In this document: one piece after another, positions 19,390 to 28,285 of the stretch
Layout of the letters: each line of letters begins with the position of its first letter
Position numbering within the stretch: position 1 is the stretch's first letter
Origin: an uncultured Eubacteriales bacterium
Lineage (GTDB): Bacteria > Bacillota > Clostridia > Peptostreptococcales > Anaerovoracaceae
Assembly (NCBI GenBank): GCA_902778585.1
Contig: CACYYD010000013.1
Coordinates: 1-55,173 of the forward strand
Length of the DNA: 55,173 nt
Direction of reading: 5' to 3'
Position numbers and translations under genes: made by a program
Notes under the pieces: model-generated
The model's database searches: none
What the model was told of the DNA's origin: nothing
The model's input: the letters and a program-made list of their open reading frames with translations, nothing else

Positions 19390-19620
19390 ATGGAGATGTT
19401 TGTAGACAGAAGATCTGAAGAAGAGAAAAGAGCAATGGCCAAAGATAATGCTGCCAGGCTCAAAATGGGAGACAAGGTAAGCCACAGGACTTTTGGCAAA
19501 GGAGAAGTCACTTATATTGACTCAGAAAATGCGCGTGTTCATATTTCTTTTGAAAATGCAGATGATAAAAAACTGACGCTGGTTGACATCTTTAAATACA
19601 TAGAAATCATTAAGCAGTAG
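19390..19620 (+). CDS. Small Tudor/SH3-like domain protein (PcrA C-terminus-like)
   Basis: The 76-residue protein has a charged helix (about 5-22) followed by a beta-barrel sequence, GDKVSHRTFGKGEV...HISFENADDKKLTLVDIFKYIE. This pattern is like the small Tudor-like domain at the C terminus of PcrA/UvrD helicases, which contacts RNA polymerase. Here it stands alone. Residues near 48-76 are also encoded, in a broken copy, at 27888-28003. An AAAGG site precedes the start. Its nearness to AddAB may or may not be functional. Confidence 0.65.
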   Translation: MEMFVDRRSEEEKRAMAKDNAARLKMGDKVSHRTFGKGEVTYIDSENARVHISFENADDKKLTLVDIFKYIEIIKQ

Positions 19621-19658
19621 GTGAAAGCAAGTGAATAAATATACAAGGAGGATAACTG

Positions 19659-19949
19659 ATGCAGTATAGGTATATTGAGTTCAAAGATAAATTGGGCTAT
19701 CACAAAGAGACAGATGGTAAACTATGGTATGTTGGCGAACCTACGGAGGAACTGATCAAAGAACTGGAGTTGAAGGAACTCAAAAGAGTCGGCAGTACTT
19801 CAGAAAAAAACTATTGCACCACACTATCCAGTCTGGGCGAAAAAGGATGGAACTTGCAGTTTGTTTCACCATGTGGAGCGTATATGGGAAAGGCTCAAAA
19901 TGTTGCAGGACCAATTGAAAACCTATATATTTTTAGCAAAAAATTATAA
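19659..19949 (+). CDS. Small protein, DUF4177-like
   Basis: A 96-residue protein starts after AAGGAGG. The start (YRYIEFKDK) and the segment LSSLGEKGWNLQFVSP, followed by LYIFSKKL at the end, resemble the small DUF4177 family, in which a Gly-Trp pair sits before a final beta strand. No catalytic motif is visible. It is the second gene of the accessory block after gyrA; the AT content is higher than in gyrA. Confidence 0.55.
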   Translation: MQYRYIEFKDKLGYHKETDGKLWYVGEPTEELIKELELKELKRVGSTSEKNYCTTLSSLGEKGWNLQFVSPCGAYMGKAQNVAGPIENLYIFSKKL

Positions 19950-20063
19950 AATTACTGAAAAGGACATACTTCAGGATGATTACTGGAATTCCTGTAAACG
20001 CAAGAGCCGAAACATTAATATAGAGATGTTACTTTGGATGAGGTTATACAAGGGGGGATAAAT

Positions 20064-20672
20064 ATGGTAAGTATGTCGGTTTATAACCAATTGAAAAAAG
20101 AATATGGTAAGGAATCGAGTTGGGCTATTTGGTCGTATCCTGACGGTGGCAATTGGAACGGCAAATCAAATGTCGAAAGTATGAGCTGGGCTTCAGACGA
20201 AAAAAAGTTAGTACAGCATTTAAACAGCAATTATATTTTTGTTGCCTATAATCCTGCTAGACGAGATGCATCAGAAGATGCAGTTATATGGAAAAACTTT
20301 CATTCCGGAGACAACGCGCAAGACAGAAGAAGGGCTCAAGATTATAAGTTAAGGAAAGCCCTGTTTGATACAGATTATTGGGGTTCGTTTATTACAGACT
20401 TGTATTCTGGAATTATAGAAACCAATTCAGATAAAGCACGCCAAAGAATAACTTCAGAGGACAAGGTTAATGCAATAGAAAAAATAAAAAGTATTAGAAA
20501 CGTGCTGGGAGGCAATGCAGTAATTGTTGCAATTGGAAACAAAGCCTTTCGTGACATGTATAAGCCGCTGCATGAGGCAGGAATACCATTGAAGAAAATT
20601 AAGCATTACGCAAGCTTTATCAATCAGGATATATATCGAAATGAAGTTATTAAGGCATTGAGTGAAGAGTAG
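20064..20672 (+). CDS. Unidentified protein, possibly uracil-DNA-glycosylase-like fold
   Basis: The 202-residue protein contains VAYNPARRDASED (about 55-67), an Asp/Asn-rich middle and a C-terminal GNAVIVAIGNKAFRDMY...IKHYASF segment. The spacing of an N-P-A/R loop, an alternating beta/alpha core and a late His resembles the uracil-DNA-glycosylase/DUF1643-type fold, but the match is weak. The ATG at 20064 was chosen because GGGGGGAT stands just upstream. It is 30 bases before addB, so a role in DNA metabolism is plausible. Confidence 0.4.
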   Translation: MVSMSVYNQLKKEYGKESSWAIWSYPDGGNWNGKSNVESMSWASDEKKLVQHLNSNYIFVAYNPARRDASEDAVIWKNFHSGDNAQDRRRAQDYKLRKALFDTDYWGSFITDLYSGIIETNSDKARQRITSEDKVNAIEKIKSIRNVLGGNAVIVAIGNKAFRDMYKPLHEAGIPLKKIKHYASFINQDIYRNEVIKALSEE

Positions 20673-20702
20673 ATTATAATATAGAAAAGAATTAAAGTAG
20701 AA

Positions 20703-23285
20703 ATGCGTGAAACATTTATTCTGGCACCTGGGGCCAACAGCTCAGAGTTATTAAGAACACTTGCGAAACATGGCGTCAACACAATAGGCTGCCGCGTGGT
20801 AAGTCCGGTTGAGCTTGCACGCATTGCACTGATGAGATCAGGGATTTCCATGACAGAAGAGTTCCTCACAAGGAAGGAGGAGCCTTCTGTCATTTTTTCT
20901 TTTCTCGGCGAGATAGGGTATTTCAAAGCACCGTCATTTGCTGATGCAGAGAGCCTGGCAAAAGCACTGACTACCGCAAGGTCCCTTGTTGTATCAAATG
21001 AAGAAACTACACTAAAAGAAAGACTGAGCGCGGGAGAGTTTGCGGATAAAAATGCTGCCATTCTCGAAGTGTACGATAGGTATATGAAAAAATGTAATGA
21101 AGACAACAGAATCGACAGCATCAGCATGATACGAAAGGCGACAGAAGAAGCGGAACTATTAAGCACTTCGGAATTCAAAGTGCTTATGGAGTATCCTCTT
21201 ATGCCGATAGATATTGCGCTGATAGAAGCCGCTTCCGGGGGGAAATATGAAGAGGCTTCTCTCAGTGAACTATGCGGGAAAGAAATAAATACTCCAAACG
21301 ATATAACTATAACGGAAGGATATGGCCGCATAAACGAGGTCGAGGATATCATCGCAGATATATACAGAGACAATGTCCCTCTTGATCAATGCCTGATTGT
21401 ATGTACGGATACATCATCATACTCCCAGACTATTTATGATCTGGCATGCAGATACGGTATTCCTGTTACTTACGGGAGCGGCATTCCTATCCTTAACTCC
21501 AACCCTGCCAGACTCCTGAAGCTCATCTACAAATGGAGCACTTCAGGATATTATGGCATTGATAGCCTGAGGAAGATCCTCACAAGTGATGCGTTTAACA
21601 GAAATGAATTCTTCAAGACCCTAGGGCTTGAAGAAGGGCTCAGCAGAAAGGAAACAGAAGCGCTTGTAAAAATGGCAGGCAGCTTAAGATTGTCATTTGA
21701 TGTTGCCGCAAACAGGCAGAGGCTGTCGGATCTGAAGAAAACACTGAGTGATGAAAAAAAGTTGGAGGTGTTTGGCTGGACTGAAAAACTTGCCGTAGAA
21801 CTTGAGAAAGGCTGCATAGCGTTCCTCTCCCGATATGCGCTCATTCGCACTGATGGGGCAGGCAGAATCACAGAAGCGGCCGGGCGGATCGACCAGTCTG
21901 CTTTACGCGTAATTTGCGAAGCGCTGAATTCCTATCTCAGATATGCAGCTGATGGAAATATCAACGACATCATTCCTGAGATACTTAATAAAACAGTGTG
22001 CTCAGAGAACAGCAGGGAAGGCTGTCTGCATGTGTCTTCTATAACAGGAGCTCTGTCTTGTATGAGGAGCAGGATGTATGTATGCGGCCTTAGTGCAGCG
22101 GAGTTCCCAGGCTCGCCGGCAGAGAACTACCTTCTGCTCGACAGCGATCTTATGCTCCTTACAGATGAGGAAACAGCTCCGACATCAGAAAACAGGATAA
22201 AGAGAAACAAGAATAATTTGGATCATCTTCTCAGGTTTGCAGCGGCGCTTGATGTTAGGACACGACTGTCGTATTCAGGCTACTCGCTTTCAGAACTGAA
22301 AGAACAGAATCCGTCTTCTTCCCTTTTCAATATATATGAAAGCATTTATCCGGATACCAGTATGGATGCCTTCAAAGAAGGGCTGAGACATGCACCTTAT
22401 TTTACAAGTGAAATAGATGCAGACCGGCTTATCGGAAATGAGTACAGCAATGGCACTGAGTTCAGGTTTGAAGATCGGTCTGCGGATAAGGAAACCGCTT
22501 CACGTGCACTGACCAGGGCTTGGTCTCCTTCTGCGCTCAGCAATTATATCCAGTGCCCAAGACATTTCTACCTGGAAAATGTACTCGGAATCAGAGTTGC
22601 AGAACCTGACAATCCGTTTGAAGTGTTCAATGCTGCAGTAATAGGAACCCTTGCTCATACGATGATGGAAAAACTTGCTGCGAAAGGCTATTCCAGAGAT
22701 GAATTCCTTGAAGAAACTTCACGTGGGTTTGATACGGCTTTGAAAGAGCGCCCGCCTCTACACCGGGCAGACGCGCTCGCACTGAAAAATGAATTCATGC
22801 GAATGATGGGGACAGCATACGATATGGACCCGCACAATAGTGTTATATCTGCCGAAGAGGAATATACATTTACACATCCTTCGGGCATCACCCTCCATGG
22901 CTACCCTGACCGGGTAGAACAGGATGCCAGCGGCAATTATATAATCGCTGACTTCAAGACAAAAAGGAAGATAGAGCATAAGGAAGATGACTTCAGCAGC
23001 TGTATGCAGGTAGTTGTTTACGCATGGCTCTGCAAGAAAGCGGGAGTTAATGTATCCTCTTGCGAGTACAGGTATTTCAGAAAGGGAAAGACTGTCACCT
23101 GCAAGTTTGATAATGAGATGGAAGATGCATTGGACGCTTTTCTTGAAAGTCTGAAAGAAGCGATAGAAAACAATGATTTCCCAAGAAATCCGGATAAGGA
23201 TATAAGCTGCAAATACTGTAATCTCGCAGACATATGTGAGTGGACTGAAGATGAGACGGGGAAGGAGGCCGGTGAAAATGAGTAA
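20703..23285 (+). CDS. addB: AddB-like helicase/nuclease subunit (short form)
   Basis: AddB pairs with AddA to resect double-strand ends. This 860-residue version is shorter than the usual 1,100 or so. The helicase-like part (1-600) is degenerate and has no clear Walker A (the start reads ILAPGANSS). The nuclease part has GYPDRVEQ and IADFKTKRK (about 735-762), the D...D-x-K core. Four cysteines for an Fe-S cluster are visible: one in YIQCPRHFYLE (about 615-625) and three in CKYCNLADIC near the C terminus. It overlaps addA by eight bases. Confidence 0.85.
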   Translation: MRETFILAPGANSSELLRTLAKHGVNTIGCRVVSPVELARIALMRSGISMTEEFLTRKEEPSVIFSFLGEIGYFKAPSFADAESLAKALTTARSLVVSNEETTLKERLSAGEFADKNAAILEVYDRYMKKCNEDNRIDSISMIRKATEEAELLSTSEFKVLMEYPLMPIDIALIEAASGGKYEEASLSELCGKEINTPNDITITEGYGRINEVEDIIADIYRDNVPLDQCLIVCTDTSSYSQTIYDLACRYGIPVTYGSGIPILNSNPARLLKLIYKWSTSGYYGIDSLRKILTSDAFNRNEFFKTLGLEEGLSRKETEALVKMAGSLRLSFDVAANRQRLSDLKKTLSDEKKLEVFGWTEKLAVELEKGCIAFLSRYALIRTDGAGRITEAAGRIDQSALRVICEALNSYLRYAADGNINDIIPEILNKTVCSENSREGCLHVSSITGALSCMRSRMYVCGLSAAEFPGSPAENYLLLDSDLMLLTDEETAPTSENRIKRNKNNLDHLLRFAAALDVRTRLSYSGYSLSELKEQNPSSSLFNIYESIYPDTSMDAFKEGLRHAPYFTSEIDADRLIGNEYSNGTEFRFEDRSADKETASRALTRAWSPSALSNYIQCPRHFYLENVLGIRVAEPDNPFEVFNAAVIGTLAHTMMEKLAAKGYSRDEFLEETSRGFDTALKERPPLHRADALALKNEFMRMMGTAYDMDPHNSVISAEEEYTFTHPSGITLHGYPDRVEQDASGNYIIADFKTKRKIEHKEDDFSSCMQVVVYAWLCKKAGVNVSSCEYRYFRKGKTVTCKFDNEMEDALDAFLESLKEAIENNDFPRNPDKDISCKYCNLADICEWTEDETGKEAGENE

Positions 23286-26200
23286 CGATCTCGATAAACT
23301 GTCGCGTGAAAAAATCCGCAATGACATCGGCTTAAATTTCTTTGTTGAAGCAGGTGCGGGTTCGGGCAAGACTTCTGTCCTGGTTGACCGCATGGTGGCT
23401 ATGGTAGAGGACGGCATAGATATAAGCAGAATCTGCGCTATCACATTCACAAAAGCTGCCGCAGGTGAATTCTATGCAAGATTCCAGAAAGAACTCTCAA
23501 AGTCTGACTCAGAAAGAGCGAAGAAGGCTCTGCAGGATATAGATCTCTGCTTTATGGGGACCATTGATTCATTCTGCAACATGGTTCTTTCAGAGCATCC
23601 TGCTGCAGCGGGAATCCCTTCGAACGCGCTTATAGCGGATCAGGATGCAATGGAGGCCCTGTTTTTCAGGGAGTATTCAAAAATAAAACAGGGAGACGCA
23701 GGAGCAGACCTTAAAGCGAAGGCGGAACGATTCAGCGGGTGCTTTTATAACGCCGAAGAAATCTTTCTGAATGGGATGAATGTCCTTTCAGCGTCAAAGA
23801 ACGCGCACTTCAATTATGCGGCACCGCCGGATGAGGCCCCGGATACGTTCTTTGGGGAGAGACGGAACGAACTGATTCAGCTGCTGAGATTCCTGTGCGA
23901 CCACCCTGAAGCGCTGGCGACAGAGAAACCGAAGTCAGCAGCAGAAGCATACTCCGCTCTTGCTGATGGTATCGATACGATAGAAGATTCATGGGACGAT
24001 AGTCTCGGCAATGTGGAAAGGACGCTGAACAGTCTCAAAGGTCTCAGGATAATCCCTGAATATGATATTGCTAAACTCGGTCCGGGCTGGGAAAAATACT
24101 TTGCCCCGCACTATACCAGAAGCAAACTCACATGGTATGAGATAGAGCCGGAGACAGACCCGCTGATGATAGAAGCAATAAAGAATCTGAGGTTCTCTAT
24201 TGCCGCGGACTTTATCAACGACTGTCTGGACGTTATTTCTGATACCCTGAAAGATGAAGGGAAGCTGTCTTTTTCGGACTATCTGCTATATCTCAGGGAC
24301 CTGCTCAGAAAAGATGCAGGCGAAGGCGGCAAGCTTATCCGCCACATATATGAGCGTCACAGCTATTTCCTAATTGATGAATTTCAGGACACTAATCCTC
24401 TCCAGGCAGAGGTGTTCTTCTATCTGACAGCGCAGCAGCCGAAAGAAAACTGGCAGGAGTGCATTCCGCATCCCGGAAGCCTTTTCATTGTCGGCGATCC
24501 AAAGCAATCCATCTACAGATTCAGGAATGCTGATGTGGCTTCTTTCCTTCGTATTAAGGAAATGTTCAGAAATCCCGATGTCGGCGAAGTCCTTATGCTT
24601 TACCGCAACTTCAGATCGACAGACAGGATGTGTATGTGGTTCAACCGGACCTTTTCAGAATTGCTTCCTGAAGATACTGAGATACAAAGTCGGTTCAGCG
24701 AGATACCGACGGGAGAAAAGGGATCATATGACTCACCGATAGAAGGTGCTTACAGCTACCTGGTTCCATATTCCAGAAGTGTGGCAGGCAGCGAAGACCC
24801 GCACAAGGTAGCAGAGATCATACAGAAAATAATCAGCAGACCGGATGTGCCAATCAATAAATACTCGGATTTCATGTTGATTACGCCCGGCAAGACGCAT
24901 CTGTCATACTATATGAATGCACTGTCTGACGCAGGTATCCCGTTCAGAATAGAGGGAAAGGTACTCTTTGGTGAGTGTGAGCCGCTGAAGTCGCTATCGT
25001 GGCTGATGTCTGCGGCAGCCGATCCTTTTGATGCAAAGGCAGTGTTTGCGGCCGTCCATCTCTCTGGCTGCAGTGTCACGGAGGATGAACTTCATGCATA
25101 CTCTCAGAGGGCGAAGACAATGTCCCCGGCCGGAGTGTTCACGATGCTTCTCGACGAAAAGAGGGTGTTCGCAAGGGCGGGTACGCATAATGCAGAATAT
25201 GTCTGGTTTGCGCTCGAACTTCTCAGAAGTGCTGAGATAGACGGGTCTGTATCTTCTGTAGAGGAAGGTGCGGCATTTATTGCAGGACTGGTGAATGATG
25301 AATCCGCTGAAGAGCGCTGCATACAGCTTAGGAAGGATGCAAACCGCGTGCATATAGCGAATCTTCACAAGGTAAAAGGACTTCAGGCGCCGGTCGTGAT
25401 CCTTGCAGATCCATCTTCTTACTCCCGAGGAGCTGACAGCAGGGTAGATTATTCGGCAACACCGCCGGAGAGCTACCTGTTTGCATTTGGCAATTCGCTG
25501 AAGTCAACGGATTTCGCTGATGAAAAAGAGAAAGAAGAAGAAGTTCTTGCATCGGAAAGGACGAGGCTTCTGTATGTAGCTGCGACCAGAGCAGAGAAGG
25601 TGCTTATCATATCCGCTTCACTGAAGAGCGATGGGGATTATTCTTCATCAAATCCATGGCTGCCGCTTATGGACCATGTGGAAGATGATATCTTCGAGGC
25701 TCTTGGCCCGGTTGTACTGCCTGAGCCTAAGGAAAAGATGGTACTTGATGCGGATGAGCTTTATGGTCAGGCAGAGTCAACATCGGTACTGAACAATGAG
25801 CTGCCAAAAGAATCCTCGTATACAATAAGAAAGCCGAGCACTGTGACTTTGAAGGGCGTGACTTCATCAGAAGATGATTATGAAGACAAGGCGGCAGATG
25901 ACCTGGGTTCTACAAGGAGCGGGCAGAGCAGAACGAGAGAGCAGGCGCTTCTCACAGGCACAATGGTGCACAAACTTATGGAAGTACTGGTTTCTTCAGG
26001 AAACAAGGCAGACCTTGAAAGCGCGGTAACAGAAACCATCAGAGAATATGAAGCAGATGAAGAATCCTACAGGAATATACTCAAAAAGGTAGGTGAGACT
26101 ATCCGGTCCGGAGGATACCCGCAGAATAATGGCGCGCCGCAGGATATCCTGAGCGAACTCCTGAGCGCGGATGAAGTGTATTGTGAATTGCCGTTCTGCT

Positions 26201-26415
26201 ATAAAGCGGGAACAGCTGAAATCTGGCACGGCGTGATGGATGTGGTTTACCGGAAAGGAGAAACGTGGCATATCATAGACTATAAGACAAATGCAGATGT
26301 GGATGATCTGGACAAGCATTACCAGGAGCAGCTTGAGGCATATGTAAAAGCTTTTGGGGAAATGACAGGCCAAAAGGCTGATACCAAGACATATCACATA
26401 GTGTGTGAGGAATAA
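23278..26415 (+). CDS. addA: ATP-dependent helicase/nuclease subunit A (AddA)
   Basis: AddA is the UvrD-family motor and nuclease of the AddAB complex, which processes broken DNA for RecA. The 1045-residue product has Walker A AGAGSGKT (25-32), AITFTKAAA (motif Ia), the Walker B segment LIDEFQDTNPLQ, GDPKQSIYRFRNAD (motif III), and the C-terminal nuclease GVMDVVYRKG...IIDYKTN with a later YQEQLEAY. The ATG at 23278 has GGAGG at the correct distance and overlaps the addB stop. It is somewhat short (about 1,200 is usual). Confidence 0.92.
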   Translation: MSNDLDKLSREKIRNDIGLNFFVEAGAGSGKTSVLVDRMVAMVEDGIDISRICAITFTKAAAGEFYARFQKELSKSDSERAKKALQDIDLCFMGTIDSFCNMVLSEHPAAAGIPSNALIADQDAMEALFFREYSKIKQGDAGADLKAKAERFSGCFYNAEEIFLNGMNVLSASKNAHFNYAAPPDEAPDTFFGERRNELIQLLRFLCDHPEALATEKPKSAAEAYSALADGIDTIEDSWDDSLGNVERTLNSLKGLRIIPEYDIAKLGPGWEKYFAPHYTRSKLTWYEIEPETDPLMIEAIKNLRFSIAADFINDCLDVISDTLKDEGKLSFSDYLLYLRDLLRKDAGEGGKLIRHIYERHSYFLIDEFQDTNPLQAEVFFYLTAQQPKENWQECIPHPGSLFIVGDPKQSIYRFRNADVASFLRIKEMFRNPDVGEVLMLYRNFRSTDRMCMWFNRTFSELLPEDTEIQSRFSEIPTGEKGSYDSPIEGAYSYLVPYSRSVAGSEDPHKVAEIIQKIISRPDVPINKYSDFMLITPGKTHLSYYMNALSDAGIPFRIEGKVLFGECEPLKSLSWLMSAAADPFDAKAVFAAVHLSGCSVTEDELHAYSQRAKTMSPAGVFTMLLDEKRVFARAGTHNAEYVWFALELLRSAEIDGSVSSVEEGAAFIAGLVNDESAEERCIQLRKDANRVHIANLHKVKGLQAPVVILADPSSYSRGADSRVDYSATPPESYLFAFGNSLKSTDFADEKEKEEEVLASERTRLLYVAATRAEKVLIISASLKSDGDYSSSNPWLPLMDHVEDDIFEALGPVVLPEPKEKMVLDADELYGQAESTSVLNNELPKESSYTIRKPSTVTLKGVTSSEDDYEDKAADDLGSTRSGQSRTREQALLTGTMVHKLMEVLVSSGNKADLESAVTETIREYEADEESYRNILKKVGETIRSGGYPQNNGAPQDILSELLSADEVYCELPFCYKAGTAEIWHGVMDVVYRKGETWHIIDYKTNADVDDLDKHYQEQLEAYVKAFGEMTGQKADTKTYHIVCEE

Positions 26416-26450
26416 ATTGCAAAGAAGATATTGATGATAGGAGACCAATA

Positions 26451-26552
26451 ATGGCGGACATAAAGAAACAAATTGAGTTGCTGAAGCACTCTCCAATATT
26501 TGCCATTTCAAAAGGAAATAATGAATTGTCACACTCGAACTTTTGGGCATGA
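26451..26552 (+). pseudogene. N-terminal remnant of a PD-(D/E)XK nuclease-family protein
   Basis: A 33-codon frame with a good AGGAG site encodes MADIKKQIELLKHSPIF... and ...GNNELSHSNFWA before a stop. This start, in particular the ELxHSNF segment, is typical of large proteins of the PD-(D/E)XK superfamily group PF14281. All of the nuclease core is gone. It lies 35 bases after addA. Confidence 0.5.
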
Positions 26553-26573
26553 GACTATGTTGTGAGGGAAAGA

Positions 26574-27179
26574 ATGAAAGCAATAAGACCCATTTATGAT
26601 GGAATAGATGATCTGGACATGCTTGATGAGATCGATTCTGTCGGCATGATGGCATGCCTGTTCACTCAAATAAATGACGGCATCAACTCAATGTTGGACA
26701 TTGATGAGGAACAGCGAATAGTGCTGAGAAATCTGGTCGACTCTGAAATACTGCCGCCCGAAGTGATATGCACTGAAAAGGGAATCAATGACGATATGTA
26801 TATTCCTGATGCAACAGATGAGTTCGAATCTTACAGGGGAACTGAATTCGATGAACTTATAGTGATGTTCGAAATCGTCAGATGGCTGGAAGAATGTGGT
26901 TATGAATGGAGCTCCGTTGTTACATCGCGCTACCAGCACATAGCTCGAGCAACCGGGATCTTTTCAGACAGGGGAAACTATACTGTCGGAGCGTATGCAG
27001 CAGATGATTATGTCATGAATGTAGAGTCAAAGGCTTTTCGTGAATTGACGTTGCTGCTGCCGCTCCATTGGGCAACGATTCTTCTGGATTGGTATCCGGT
27101 GAAGATAAACGGTATAGATAATAAAGAAATGATAGAGTTCGGCAACCTGATGATAGTTTGTAAAGAGAGAGGGAATTAA
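26574..27179 (+). CDS. Hypothetical protein
   Basis: A 201-residue acidic protein, rich in Asp and Glu, with a helical middle (FDELIVMFEIVRWLEECGYEW) and a Trp-rich C-terminal part (LPLHWATILLDWYPVKI). No signal peptide, membrane segment or known motif is visible. GAGGG five bases before ATG 26574 decides the start; GTG 26562 is an alternative. It is two bases from the next gene, so they form a pair. The small acidic form and pairing recall immunity or antitoxin proteins, but this is only an impression. Confidence 0.55.
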   Translation: MKAIRPIYDGIDDLDMLDEIDSVGMMACLFTQINDGINSMLDIDEEQRIVLRNLVDSEILPPEVICTEKGINDDMYIPDATDEFESYRGTEFDELIVMFEIVRWLEECGYEWSSVVTSRYQHIARATGIFSDRGNYTVGAYAADDYVMNVESKAFRELTLLLPLHWATILLDWYPVKINGIDNKEMIEFGNLMIVCKERGN

Positions 27180-27181
27180 TT

Positions 27182-27628
27182 ATGGCAGCATATTTATCAG
27201 TAAGCGTCTCTTTTAGAAGATATGACAACGACCCTAATATAGTAGAAGATCTTCATGAACTGTATGGAAGACACGGTCTGTCACTAAAATATATTTATTG
27301 CGAAGAAAATGAAGATATTTCTTATGAAAAGGCATGCAAAGCAAATCAAAAGTGCTTTGATGAACTAATAGAGTTTGAAGAATGGAAACATTACAGAATG
27401 TCGTGGGGCTGTGACTGGATATCTTTTGTGGATACATTTCCGAGTATTGAAATAGTATTGCCTGATTATGAAGGTGAAGGAAGGCCCTATTGTATCAGAA
27501 AAGAAGAAAGAATTCTGTTTCCGGAAGATGAAATCACAGATGATGTATTTTCCAGAATTCTGGAGTTGGTTACAGATTTGTATAAATTGAATAGTGTGCA
27601 CAGCGTAACGATACAAAAGGAAACATAA
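27182..27628 (+). CDS. Hypothetical protein
   Basis: A 148-residue protein begins two bases after the previous stop, within its ribosome binding region. It starts with a beta strand (AAYLSVSVSFRRY) and has a helical core and an aromatic patch (EEWKHYRMSWGCDWISFVD, about 60-78). I do not recognise the family. It probably shares expression and perhaps function with the gene at 26574. Confidence 0.55.
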   Translation: MAAYLSVSVSFRRYDNDPNIVEDLHELYGRHGLSLKYIYCEENEDISYEKACKANQKCFDELIEFEEWKHYRMSWGCDWISFVDTFPSIEIVLPDYEGEGRPYCIRKEERILFPEDEITDDVFSRILELVTDLYKLNSVHSVTIQKET

Positions 27629-27714
27629 CAATTAGAACTAGTCATGATTATCTAAGCAAATGCGTTGGGAGGGACATAATCGTCAAAATATCAGATAACT
27701 CATAATTTTGTATG

Positions 27715-27772
27715 ATGATAATTATCATGAATATAAAGATTTATTCTTAGCTCCTGCATCCCGAAGGAGTTT
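27715..27772 (+). other. Palindrome and terminator-like hairpin before repeat copy B
   Basis: ATGATAATTATCAT (27715-27728) is a perfect 14-base palindrome, possibly an operator. CTCCT (about 27751) pairs with AGGAG (about 27765) and is followed by TTTT, a weak terminator. The rest of the gap between 27628 and 27888 holds repeat copy B and nothing else I can name. Confidence 0.4.
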
Positions 27773-27774
27773 TA

Positions 27775-27804
27775 TTGTGCACCATTTTTGTCCCACAACT
27801 TTCT
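27775..27804 (+). repeat. 30-base direct repeat, copy B
   Basis: This matches copy A (19293-19322) at 28 of 30 bases and in the same orientation. It is followed by about 80 bases of diverged sequence and then the broken copy of the small Tudor-like gene. Confidence 0.85.
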
Positions 27805-27887
27805 GACACCGTGGAGATGTATTCATATAATAAAACTGTGATCGAGATAGTGGAAAAAGGCGTTAGAAATGAAAGGCGGTTTGATGC

Positions 27888-28003
27888 ATGCGCTTTGATA
27901 CCAGAACAAAAGAAGAGAAAGATGCTGCATCATGTTCAATGAGGCGGGAGAAAGAAAACTGTCGACGCTGGATATCTTCAGATACATAGATATTCAGGAA
28001 TAG
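27888..28003 (+). pseudogene. Broken copy of the small Tudor-like gene
   Basis: The first codons read MRFDTRTKEEKDAA, like the start of the protein at 19390. The last part reads FNEAGERKLSTLDIFRYIDIQE in another frame, like its C terminus. About 35 residues between them, including the GDKVSHRTFGKGEV strand pair, are deleted and the join is out of frame. It is therefore a deleted duplicate. Confidence 0.75.
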
Positions 28004-28034
28004 TTGCGGTATATGGCGGAAGGAGGCAGGCGCA

Positions 28035-28247
28035 ATGAGAAAAGCCAATGAATATGTAAGAAATAAAAAAGGCACTGAGACTTATGTAAAGCTTTCTGAT
28101 GTGCATAGAGAGTTTGGAGAGTGGTGCAAGCTCCATAATGAGGAACTCAAGGGTATAAGCGATATAGGTATAAAGTACTTTCATTATTATGTGAATCTGC
28201 TGCCTTCAGTCGAACTTGATGAAAGCCGTTTTATAGAAGTTGAGTAA
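28035..28247 (+). CDS. Small hypothetical protein
   Basis: This 70-residue protein has a strong GGAAGGAGG site. Its sequence (VKLSDVHREFGEWCKLHNEELKG) has a Trp-Cys pair in a helix and could be a small winged-helix piece such as those ending phage primase-helicases, but that is a weak resemblance. It may equally be a fragment of a lost phage gene. Confidence 0.4.
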   Translation: MRKANEYVRNKKGTETYVKLSDVHREFGEWCKLHNEELKGISDIGIKYFHYYVNLLPSVELDESRFIEVE

Positions 28248-28285
28248 ATCAGTGAAGAAGAACCTGCGAAAGGAAGTGGACAACT

